The notes under the pieces were generated by a model. The model had not been told where the DNA came from, did not search any database, and was given only the letters and a program-made list of their open reading frames with translations. This document shows positions 26,115 through 33,279 of a stretch of 64,000 nt of DNA, piece by piece; the stretch's first letter is position 1, and every line of letters starts with the position of its first letter. Source of the DNA: Bacillaceae bacterium (GTDB taxonomy: Bacteria; Bacillota; Bacilli; Bacillales; Alkalibacillaceae); NCBI GenBank assembly GCA_017656265.1, contig JACDOD010000004.1:186001-250000 (forward strand), given 5' to 3'. A program made the translations under genes and the position numbers.

Positions 26115-26702
26115 ATGAAACTGACAAAAATCATCCTGTCTGCTATGCTTACACTTGGAATGTTCGCTTTACCTTATACACCTCATGCGGATGCAGCCAT
26201 CCTTCAATCCCATTTCGTGCAAAAAGGGGATACGTTGTGGGAAATTGGATTGAAATATGGGGTCTCTGTTGCAGAGCTTAAACGAGTTAACCAAAAAACA
26301 TCTGATGTTATTTATATTGGTGAAACACTGAAAATACCTCAAAAAATTTCAGCCTATGAAAAGGATCTGTTAGCCAGATTAGTAGAGGCAGAGGCCAAGG
26401 GCGAACCGTATGCAGGAAAAGTAGCAGTAGCTACGGTGGTCCTGAATCGGGTTGACAGTAATCTGTTCCCGGATACGATTCGGGAGGTCATCTATCAGAA
26501 AGGTCAATTCACTCCGGTGAAAAACGGTACCATCAATCAGCCTGCAAGCTATGCTTCGAGGAAGGCTGTTGACGAAGCTCTTGCATTTCGAGGTCAGGGA
26601 AGCGGATCCTTATATTTTTATAACCCCAAAAAGACATCGAATACATGGCTTCGTTCCAAAACTGTTACGGTGGTAATCGGTAATCATGTGTTTGCGAAAT
26701 AA
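26115..26702 (+). CDS. LysM and SleB-type cell wall hydrolase
   Basis: A 195-residue exported protein: signal peptide (about 1-27, ending in HADAA), one LysM domain (HFVQKGDTLWEIGLKYGVS...LKIPQ, about 32-77) that binds peptidoglycan, and a SleB/CwlJ hydrolase domain (LLARLVEAEAKGEPYAGKVAVATVVLNRV to the end). The conserved glutamate lies in EAEAKGE. Such proteins open spore cortex or trim vegetative walls; YkvT of B. subtilis has a similar layout. AGGAGGT precedes the ATG and a strong terminator follows. Confidence 0.92.
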   Translation: MKLTKIILSAMLTLGMFALPYTPHADAAILQSHFVQKGDTLWEIGLKYGVSVAELKRVNQKTSDVIYIGETLKIPQKISAYEKDLLARLVEAEAKGEPYAGKVAVATVVLNRVDSNLFPDTIREVIYQKGQFTPVKNGTINQPASYASRKAVDEALAFRGQGSGSLYFYNPKKTSNTWLRSKTVTVVIGNHVFAK

Positions 26703-26726
26703 GCGCTAAAGCAATATGTTAATTTT

Positions 26727-26751
26727 AGCCAGGGCAACCCCTGGCTTTTTA
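26727..26751 (+). terminator. Terminator after cell wall hydrolase gene
   Basis: AGCCAGGG/CCCTGGCT stem with loop CAAC followed by TTTTT, 24 bases after the stop codon. Confidence 0.88.
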
Positions 26752-26847
26752 TGTTTGATATGTAAGAATGAATGATAGAAAATAGTTGAAAAAGAATTTG
26801 TTTTCTTATGTAAAATAAGAATAGTTTATCTTTTTAGGAGGCAGAAG

Positions 26848-27321
26848 ATGAAAATACGTTCTATTAAATCTAAAGACTACGATATTATTTCACCTCTGAT
26901 CAACGATTGGTGGGGCGGCAGACAGATGGCGGATATGTTGCCGAAATTATTTTTTGTACATTTTCAAGATACTAGTTTTGTGGCTGAGGAGAATGGGAAA
27001 ATAGTTGGTTTCTTGATAGGTTTTTTATCGCAGAGTAATCCGTATGAGGCTTATATACACTTTGTAGGTATTCACCCTGATTATCGAAAGCGAAAGATAG
27101 GCAAAAGTCTATATGATGAATTTTTTAACCTTGTAAAACAACGAGGCAGGAATGTGGTGCGTTGTATTACTTCACCTGTAAACAAAGTTTCGATTGCTTA
27201 CCATACAAAAATGGGGTTTGAGATTGAAAAAGGTGATCGTGAGGAAAACGGTGTATCCATACATACTGACTATGATGGTCCAGGAAAAGATCGGATATTG
27301 TTTGTAAAGGAGCTGGATTAA
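26848..27321 (+). CDS. GNAT family N-acetyltransferase
   Basis: A 157-residue single-domain acetyltransferase using acetyl-CoA. Motif A is visible as [22 protein letters not shown] and motif B as [16 protein letters not shown]. The mention of a large central loop and closing FVKELD matches small GNAT proteins. AGGAGGC precedes the ATG. The acceptor substrate cannot be predicted. It is a single gene followed by a repeat hairpin that may end transcription. Confidence 0.9.
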   Translation: MKIRSIKSKDYDIISPLINDWWGGRQMADMLPKLFFVHFQDTSFVAEENGKIVGFLIGFLSQSNPYEAYIHFVGIHPDYRKRKIGKSLYDEFFNLVKQRGRNVVRCITSPVNKVSIAYHTKMGFEIEKGDREENGVSIHTDYDGPGKDRILFVKELD

Positions 27322-27427
27322 CAGTATTTGTTCGTGTATACCGGGTTGGAACCTCTGGCATTATTAGCATTAAATTAGAATGGATAGGTATTATCTGTAT
27401 CCAGAGTAGAAGTACGGACATGTAAAT

Positions 27428-27561
27428 GAGGCTGGGACATAAAAAAATTAATGGTGAAAAAGACGAACAAATAGAATAAAGGAAAAATATCCGAACTCAT
27501 TCATGTGAAGATGGAATATAGTTCGGATATTTCATTACTTTTATTGTTTTGTCCCAGCCCC
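27428..27561. repeat. GAGGCTGGGACA hairpin repeat, full copy
   Basis: Outer arms GAGGCTGGGACA (27428) and TGTCCCAGCCC (27550) enclose the inner stem ATATCCGAACT (27487)/AGTTCGGATAT (27520). This is the most complete of the six or seven copies. It ends in CTGTTTTTT, so it can serve as terminator for the GNAT gene. Confidence 0.8.
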
Positions 27562-27630
27562 TGTTTTTTATAAAATGAATCATTGTGAGTTAATGAATAA
27601 TCTGTACCTTTTTTAATTAGTGCACAGTAT

Positions 27631-28146
27631 CTACATTTTTTCAATAGACCCTTTTACATTTACACCATTTACAACGGTTTCTACCATTGGTGACAGTTTG
27701 TGAGCCATTTCCTTAATCTCCTCTAATTCTTCTTTTGAAGCATCAGATTTAACTTTAACGGTATAGCGGATATCGGTATAACCTGGGCGTATGGTTTGGT
27801 CAAGTCCAAAATAACCGCGAAGATCAAGGTCACCTTCTGTTTCAATGACAAAGTCCTCAAATTCAATCCCTTTTTTTGCAGCGTGGGTTACTAGGCCAAT
27901 ACTCAAGCATGTAGCAATGGATGCTAATAACAATTCAACTGGATCAGCCCCTGTGTCTGTTCCCCCAAGCTCTTTTGGTTCGTCAGTTTTAAACACGAAA
28001 TCCCGAGCCGTTGTTTTCGAGATGGCACCACCTTGCCACTCGGTTGTTGTTTTAAAGGTAACTTTTCCGTGTGAAGGGTCATCACTCACCTTTTTCACAA
28101 ACTCATCAAATGCACCTATATTAACTTGAAAACAACTTTTTGTCAT
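27631..28146 (-). CDS. OsmC family peroxidase-like protein
   Basis: A 171-residue OsmC/Ohr-type protein, cytosolic, reducing organic hydroperoxides through two cysteines. One is in PVELLLASIATCLSIG, the family signature; the second expected one is harder to place, the only other cysteine (residue 5) being near the start, so it may be an OsmC-fold member with altered chemistry. GGAGGGG precedes ATG 28146. It is transcribed alone toward the hairpin repeat, which would end it. Confidence 0.85.
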   Translation of the reverse strand: MTKSCFQVNIGAFDEFVKKVSDDPSHGKVTFKTTTEWQGGAISKTTARDFVFKTDEPKELGGTDTGADPVELLLASIATCLSIGLVTHAAKKGIEFEDFVIETEGDLDLRGYFGLDQTIRPGYTDIRYTVKVKSDASKEELEEIKEMAHKLSPMVETVVNGVNVKGSIEKM

Positions 28147-28312
28147 TTCGTCCCCTCCTAATGTTATTGTTATAATTCCTATAGAAATACTAAGGTTTAA
28201 TGTTATTATATCAGATTGTGAAAGGTAGTCAAATGGGAAAGGTTACTAAGTATCATTTAACAGATTAATACTACCGGACAAATGACAAAAATCTACAAAT
28301 TAAACCAAATAC

Positions 28313-28330
28313 CGACAAGTGACAGGCACC
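28313..28330. repeat. 18-nt direct repeat, copy 1
   Basis: CGACAAGTGACAGGCACC. The same 18 bases recur at 28413 and 31819. In this copy the next bases extend it to a GACAGG/CCTGTC palindrome. Confidence 0.8.
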
Positions 28331-28412
28331 TGTCGAAAGGAGAAAGTGATGAAATTGTTTATTCATGAGGCTGAAGACATGATAAAATAAGGCAGTGGTA
28401 CAAAATTAAATT

Positions 28413-28430
28413 CGACAAGTGACAGGCACC
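28413..28430. repeat. 18-nt direct repeat, copy 2
   Basis: Identical to copy 1 and exactly 100 bases from it; lies 30 bases before the thioredoxin-like gene. Confidence 0.8.
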
Positions 28431-28459
28431 ACATAGAAGTTTTTTAGGGAGGGTTTTTA

Positions 28460-28795
28460 ATGGAAGCAATTAGTTCTGAGAAGCAGTTTAATGAGGTTAT
28501 TAATCGCAGTGAGATTTCAATTGTGAAGTTTTATGCCAATTGGTGTCCGGATTGTGTCAGAATGAATTATTTTATTGAGCCAATCCTGGAAAAATACAAT
28601 CAATACAACTGGTTTGAAATGAATCGGGATGATTTTCCTGAAATCGGAGAGAAATATGAAGTAATGGGGATCCCGAGTTTATTAGTGTTTAGAAATGGAG
28701 AAAAAATTGCTCACCTGCATAGTGCCAATGCGAAAACTCCAGAACAGGTAACAGAGTTTCTGGATGAATTAGAAGGGGTTCTCAATAGTCAATAA
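28460..28795 (+). CDS. Thioredoxin-like protein
   Basis: A 111-residue thioredoxin fold protein with the active site YANWCPDCVRM (WCPDC instead of WCGPC) and the cis-proline in MGIPSLLVF. The altered active site is seen in thioredoxin-like proteins of Bacillaceae whose partners are not defined. GGGAGGG precedes ATG 28460. Two 18-nt repeats lie upstream. Single gene. Confidence 0.9.
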   Translation: MEAISSEKQFNEVINRSEISIVKFYANWCPDCVRMNYFIEPILEKYNQYNWFEMNRDDFPEIGEKYEVMGIPSLLVFRNGEKIAHLHSANAKTPEQVTEFLDELEGVLNSQ

Positions 28796-28861
28796 TACAT
28801 TCTACTATCAATACATGAAGGATATGGATAATGGATAACCTATTTTTTCATTCGCCAAAAA

Positions 28862-28903
28862 ATGACAAAATTCATTGATTTTGTCATGAATTTAAATTAC
28901 TAT
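28862..28903 (+). promoter_or_regulatory. motPS promoter overlapped by inverted repeat
   Basis: TTGATT (28875-28880), 17 bases, TACTAT (28898-28903) form a plausible sigmaA promoter. A perfect 10-bp inverted repeat, ATGACAAAAT (28862-28871) and ATTTTGTCAT (28878-28887), covers the -35. It may be an operator or the end of the preceding transcript; no T run follows on either strand. Confidence 0.5.
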
Positions 28904-28950
28904 AGAGGAAAGTTCCCTTTTTATAACATTCGAACAATTACATACGATTG

Positions 28951-29032
28951 AAAAAGGCAAACCTATCGAAAGGTAGGGGCGCAAAGCCACAGATCTACCG
29001 TTCTTAATAGAACCACGATGGCTGGGCTGCCA
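28951..29032 (+). promoter_or_regulatory. Cyclic-di-GMP-I (GEMM) riboswitch
   Basis: The order AAAGGCAAACC, GAAAGG, GGGGCGCAAAGCCACAG, CGATGGCTGGGCTGCC is the GEMM-I consensus, including the GAAA tetraloop that docks and the CGCAAAGCC strand with the ligand-binding residues. It is followed 10 bases later by a terminator. The internal segment TTCTTAATAG (29001-29010) is the exact complement of CTATTAAGAA (29050-29059) in the terminator, giving an antiterminator alternative. It should control motP-motS transcription in response to cyclic-di-GMP. Confidence 0.88.
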
Positions 29033-29042
29033 ATCTGCGGTT

Positions 29043-29069
29043 GGCTATTCTATTAAGAATAGCCTTTTT
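29043..29069 (+). terminator. Riboswitch-controlled terminator
   Basis: GGCTATTCT/AGAATAGCC stem, loop ATTA, then TTTTTG. Located between the aptamer and motP, 98 bases before the start codon. Confidence 0.88.
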
Positions 29070-29166
29070 GTTTTGAAGGATAAATCATAGGTTTGATAGG
29101 TCGAAGAAGAAGGATTTTTCTAGTCGTTTAAACCATTTTGAATCAAGAAATGATAGGAGAATGGCT

Positions 29167-29967
29167 ATGGATAAAACATCACTCATTGGCTTGATTTTAG
29201 GTTTGATTGCTGTTTTCGTCGGTATGATGCTAAAAGGCGTGGGGATGGTCAGTTTAATTAACCCGGCCGCTTTTCTGATCATCATTTTAGGTACGATTGG
29301 TGCTGTGACCATTGCATTTCCTGCAAATGAGATTAAGAAGGTACCAAAGTTATTCAAGATAATTTTTCGAGAACAGCAGCTGCAAAGCAATGCAGATTTG
29401 ATCAAAATGTTCTCTGGCTGGGCTCAGCTTGCCCGCAAAGAGGGATTATTATCGCTGGAAACTAAATTAGAGGAAATTGAGGATCCGTTCTTAAGGAATG
29501 GAATGACCCTTGTGATTGATGGTAAAGATACGGATTACGTTCGGGAGGTATTACTTGAAGAAATCGAAGCCATGGAAGAACGGCATAAAATAGGTGCATC
29601 TATTTTTACGCAGGCAGGTACATATGCTCCTACGCTCGGGGTTCTGGGAGCGGTAGTAGGATTAATAGCAGCACTGGCTGATATGAGTGATATTGATAAA
29701 CTGGGACATGCCATATCCTCTGCCTTTGTTGCAACACTTCTGGGGATTTTTACAGGTTATGTACTCTGGCATCCATTTGCGAATAAACTGAAACGCAAGT
29801 CAAAGCAGGAAGTCAGTCAGCGAGAGCTAATGATTGAAGGAATTCTTTCTATCTTAGAAGGAGAAGCTCCCAGAGAAATTGAAACAAAGCTTTCCTCTTA
29901 TCTTCCAGTACATGAGAGAAAGAAATTTCTAGAAGAAAGTGGAGTGAGTGAATATGAAAAAGCGTAG
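29167..29967 (+). CDS. motP: Flagellar motor stator protein MotP
   Basis: A 266-residue MotA-type stator subunit with four membrane helices (two near the N-terminus, MDKTSLIGLILGLIAV and LINPAAFLIIILG; two after residue 145, PTLGVLGAVVGLI and the next) and the large cytoplasmic loop that touches the rotor. The sequence start and the paired gene match the sodium-driven MotP of Bacillus. ATG 29167 is 8 bases from GGAGA; ATG 29161 is too close. The stop overlaps the motS start. Expression is placed under cyclic-di-GMP by the upstream riboswitch. Confidence 0.93.
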   Translation: MDKTSLIGLILGLIAVFVGMMLKGVGMVSLINPAAFLIIILGTIGAVTIAFPANEIKKVPKLFKIIFREQQLQSNADLIKMFSGWAQLARKEGLLSLETKLEEIEDPFLRNGMTLVIDGKDTDYVREVLLEEIEAMEERHKIGASIFTQAGTYAPTLGVLGAVVGLIAALADMSDIDKLGHAISSAFVATLLGIFTGYVLWHPFANKLKRKSKQEVSQRELMIEGILSILEGEAPREIETKLSSYLPVHERKKFLEESGVSEYEKA

Positions 29968-30700
29968 AAAAAAGCACGACGCTGAGGAGCATACGGATGA
30001 ATCATGGCTAATTCCATATGCTGACTTGCTCACTCTGCTTCTGGCTTTATTTATTGTGCTATTTTCTATGAGCACCATCAATGCTGAAAAATTTGCCCGG
30101 ATGGCAGAAGTATTTAGCATTGAATTTAAAAGTGGAACTGGTGTATTTGAATATCCAAGCCCGCTGCCATCAAATAAAATGCTCTCCCCAGACGAAGTAG
30201 AAAAGACTAATGTGGCCAATGAAGATTTTGACATGGAAGAACTTCGTCAAATTCAGGGGAAAATTAATCGATATATCCAAGAGAATAATCTTACTGAAAC
30301 CTTTGAAACCTTTCTGACGGAAGAAGGACTGATGGTCAGAATCCGGGATTATGTTTTGTTTGATTCAGGAAGTGCTGAAGTAGATGAAGAGCATCGTGAA
30401 ATCGCCCGGGAAATATCCAATTTATTAGTGATGAATCCGCCTCGAAATATCATTATCAGCGGGCATACCGACAATGTGCCAATCAGCACAGTTGATTTTT
30501 CATCTAACTGGGAACTAAGTGTCATGCGAGCTGTCAATTTTATGAAAATAATGTTAGAAAACGAAGAGCTTGATCCGGCATGGTTCAGCGCCAAGGGATA
30601 TGGGGAATTTAGTCCAGTTGCATCAAATGATACTGCGGAAGGAAGAGCGAAAAACCGTCGGGTGGAAATTTTGATCTTACCGAGAGTATCTGAAGAATGA
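29954..30700 (+). CDS. motS: Flagellar motor stator protein MotS
   Basis: A 248-residue MotB-type subunit. A basic N-terminus precedes one membrane helix with Asp24 in IPYADLLTLLLALFIVLF, the ion-carrying aspartate; an OmpA-like peptidoglycan-binding domain lies at about 130-245 (SGHTDNVPIS, NWELSVMRAVNF, RRVEI). The sequence agrees with MotS of the sodium-coupled pair MotPS. ATG 29954 lies inside the end of motP after GGAGTGAG, so the two are coupled. It anchors the stator to the wall. Confidence 0.93.
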   Translation: MKKRRKKHDAEEHTDESWLIPYADLLTLLLALFIVLFSMSTINAEKFARMAEVFSIEFKSGTGVFEYPSPLPSNKMLSPDEVEKTNVANEDFDMEELRQIQGKINRYIQENNLTETFETFLTEEGLMVRIRDYVLFDSGSAEVDEEHREIAREISNLLVMNPPRNIIISGHTDNVPISTVDFSSNWELSVMRAVNFMKIMLENEELDPAWFSAKGYGEFSPVASNDTAEGRAKNRRVEILILPRVSEE

Positions 30701-30739
30701 TTTTCATGGGTTCATTGGTTGGCTATGAATGGAGGTTTT

Positions 30740-31390
30740 ATGTTGTCAAAAGCAGTTATTTTTGATATGGATGGGACTTTGTTTCAGACTGATAAAATCT
30801 TAGAGCCATCTCTTGAAGACACCTTTGATCATTTAAGGGCTCTAAATTTATGGAGTGGAGAAACCCCTATTGAACAATACCGTAAAATTATGGGAGTACC
30901 ACTGCCGGTTGTCTGGGAAACGCTGATGCCTGATCACAACAATCACATTCGTCTCAAAGCGAATGAAATTTTTCATAGGAAGCTGATTGAAAATATTTAC
31001 GAGGGAAAAGGTGCTTTATATCCAAATGTTAAGGAAGTGTTCAGTTATTTATTATCTAAAAATTATTCCATATTTATTGCAAGTAATGGCCAAACAGAAT
31101 ATTTAAGAGCCATTGTGGAATTTTATAAGCTTGATCATTGGGTTACCGAAACGTTCAGTATTGAGTTTATTTCATCTGGCAATAAAGGTGATCTGGTTCA
31201 GCATATTATGAAAAAATATGACTTAAAAGCAGGGGCAGTAGTGGGGGACAGGCTGTCTGACTTTCATGCTGCAAAAATGAACGGTTTATTATCTGTTGGA
31301 TGCAATTTTGACTTTGCCCGACAGGATGAGCTTACAAAGGCTGATATAAGGATAAATGACTTATCTGAAATTAAAAGGATAGGGATTTGA
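30740..31390 (+). CDS. HAD family hydrolase
   Basis: A 216-residue haloacid dehalogenase-type phosphatase: DMDGTLF (nucleophile Asp near residue 9), SNGQTEYL (motif II), a lysine in SGNKGDLVQH and the acidic GDRLSDFHAAK (motif IV). The helical cap between motifs I and II marks it as subclass I, like phosphoglycolate phosphatase or beta-phosphoglucomutase. ATG 30740 follows GGAGG. It trails motS by 39 bases and may be co-transcribed. The substrate is unknown. Its stop overlaps the start of a broken gene. Confidence 0.9.
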   Translation: MLSKAVIFDMDGTLFQTDKILEPSLEDTFDHLRALNLWSGETPIEQYRKIMGVPLPVVWETLMPDHNNHIRLKANEIFHRKLIENIYEGKGALYPNVKEVFSYLLSKNYSIFIASNGQTEYLRAIVEFYKLDHWVTETFSIEFISSGNKGDLVQHIMKKYDLKAGAVVGDRLSDFHAAKMNGLLSVGCNFDFARQDELTKADIRINDLSEIKRIGI

Positions 31391-31650
31391 TGACCATACT
31401 CGTAACAGGTTTTAATGGGAAAGTCGGTTCGGGAGTTGCAAAAAAGTTAAAAAGAGAAAGATATTTCTTTTAAATGCGCAGTCAGAAATGAGGATAGAGC
31501 CAGAGCTAAACATGGACATTCCTATGAATTCACTTCCCTTGACTGAACATTGAATCATGAATTTATCTGTAAACGAGTTTAAGAATGATTTGATTGCTAA
31601 GGTTGCTGTTGAAGGGGATATAAACGAATGGTAGGCGTCCATTTTCCAAC
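31390..31650 (+). pseudogene. Broken NmrA-like NAD(P)-binding protein gene
   Basis: ATG 31390 opens MTILVTGFNGKVGSGVAKKLK, a Rossmann start, and stops after 27 codons. One base shift later the next frame reads FKCAVRNEDRARAKHG and HSYEFTSLD, and a later stretch reads LSVNEFKNDLIAKVAVEGD, both like NmrA family parts. Two frameshifts and a large internal deletion make it a pseudogene. It overlaps the HAD stop codon (TGATG), so it was once the next gene of that operon. Confidence 0.7.
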
Positions 31651-31774
31651 CAAACATGGACTGGCAAAAGAAATCAAATATGACTTTGAAAAGGTGACAA
31701 AGAGAAATACGACCCAAAACTGAGGATACGTTGGAGATTATAAAAAAACTGATTATGAATTTAGTAATAAAAAA

Positions 31775-31806
31775 GGGCTGCCGGCTTTTTTCGGCAGTCC
31801 TTTTTT
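31775..31806 (+). terminator. Terminator after broken gene
   Basis: GGGCTGCCG/CGGCAGTCC stem with one G-T pair and a T-rich loop, followed by TTTTTT. Confidence 0.85.
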
Positions 31807-31818
31807 ATAAAGATTTTT

Positions 31819-31836
31819 CGACAAGTGACAGGCACC
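31819..31836. repeat. 18-nt direct repeat, copy 3
   Basis: CGACAAGTGACAGGCACC, identical to the copies at 28313 and 28413, here 13 bases past a terminator and before the converging aminopeptidase gene. Confidence 0.8.
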
Positions 31837-31872
31837 AGGAAAGGAGAGGCTACTGAAAGGGTGGGAGGGTTT

Positions 31873-33099
31873 TTAGGTCCAGTTACCTTTGCGGAAGGTC
31901 GGTTCTTTTGTTCCGTCCTCTTTTATGCCGTCAATATCCATTTCAGCTGAACCAACCATAAAATCAATATGAATCATGCTGACATTGGTACCTGCCTTTA
32001 ATAATTCTTCTTCCGTCATGTTTTCCCCATTTTTCAGGCAGAATGGGATTCCTCGTCCGATAGCCAGGTGGCAGGACGCATTTTCATCATATAATGTGTT
32101 AAAAAACAGCAGATCCTTATTGGAAATAGGGGAATCATCAGGCACAAGAGCAATTTCTCCAAGATAACGGGCTCCTTCATCTGTCTCCAGTACAGATTTC
32201 AAAACCTCTTCTCCTTTTTTGGCTGAAACATCTGTGATTTTTCCGTTCTCAAATGTTAGAGTAAATTGATCCACAATGCCCCCATTTAAATTAAGAGGTT
32301 TGGTGTTCGTCACCGTTCCCTGAACCCCGGTTTTCTTCGGAATTGTAAAAACTTCCTCTGTCGGAATATTGGCTACAAAATCCTGTCCGCTTTTAGTAGT
32401 TTCGCCTGCGTGTACCCATTGATGTTCATCAGCCAGTTCAACTACTAAATCCGTTCCTGGAGCCTTTAAATGAAGAGCCTTATATTTTTTGTGATTTAAC
32501 TTAGCAGCTTTTTCTTCTAAGGCAGCTATATGCTTCTGCCAGTTATCGATCACACTATGATCATCAATGCGTGAAGCATCAAATATGTGGGCCCATAACT
32601 TTTCAATAGCCTGATCATCTGATAAATCAGGGAAAAGTTTTTTCGCCCATCCTTTTGATGGAGCTCCGGCTATAGTAAATGGTACAATTTTGTTTTGTAT
32701 TGGAGACATCACTTGATCAAGTTTAGACAGGGATTGAAAGTAGGTTCCGATGCGTTCCGGGTCCGAGTCATCCAATAAATCAGGGTTGATTGACAGGACC
32801 TTAATAAAAGCAGCTCCTTCTTTCAACAGTGCTTTTTGGTCGGTAATCAGCCAATCAGGAACAGAAGATAGGGTTTCCGGTGGAGCGTGATCAATAGTTA
32901 ATTTATGAAGACGTTCGTCCTGCCATGAAATATGCACCCGGCTAGCTCCAGAATGGTATGCTGCTTCGGCCAGTTCCCTTGCAAACGATGCATTTTCAAT
33001 GTCAGATAAAATACAAACGGGCTGTCCATTTTGAACATTAACCCCCACTTGAATAATAGCTTCCGCATATTTTCTTCTCATGTTTTGTAAATTTTCCAT
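31873..33099 (-). CDS. Aminopeptidase, M29 family
   Basis: A 408-residue M29 (AmpS/PepS/aminopeptidase T) metallopeptidase, cytosolic, removing N-terminal residues from peptides with two bound metal ions. Recognisable parts are NIPTEEVFTIPKK (metal-ligand glutamates), LETDEGARYLGEIALV, and FFNTLYDENASCHLAIGRG with ligands near the C-terminus, and MIHIDFMVGS. Full length for the family. GGGGAGGC precedes ATG 33099. It converges with the HAD transcript; the terminator at 31775 lies between. Confidence 0.93.
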   Translation of the reverse strand: MENLQNMRRKYAEAIIQVGVNVQNGQPVCILSDIENASFARELAEAAYHSGASRVHISWQDERLHKLTIDHAPPETLSSVPDWLITDQKALLKEGAAFIKVLSINPDLLDDSDPERIGTYFQSLSKLDQVMSPIQNKIVPFTIAGAPSKGWAKKLFPDLSDDQAIEKLWAHIFDASRIDDHSVIDNWQKHIAALEEKAAKLNHKKYKALHLKAPGTDLVVELADEHQWVHAGETTKSGQDFVANIPTEEVFTIPKKTGVQGTVTNTKPLNLNGGIVDQFTLTFENGKITDVSAKKGEEVLKSVLETDEGARYLGEIALVPDDSPISNKDLLFFNTLYDENASCHLAIGRGIPFCLKNGENMTEEELLKAGTNVSMIHIDFMVGSAEMDIDGIKEDGTKEPTFRKGNWT

Positions 33100-33279
33100 A
33101 TGAGCCTCCCCTGAAAAAGTGATTTAAATCCATTTTACTAGACATCCTGCAATTATTCTCCGTCTTAAGTCTGAAATGTTCTCGTTCAGGAAAATGATTT
33201 TTTGGTAATTTTATTGATTCGCTGGCAAAGTTTATATATTTTGTGGTTAAGAAGGATGAATTTGTAAGGAGGAACTGAT

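Noticed and set aside
28313-31836. Short direct repeats as a CRISPR array
   Set aside because: Only three 18-nt copies, at 100 and about 3400 bases, with genes between and no cas genes.
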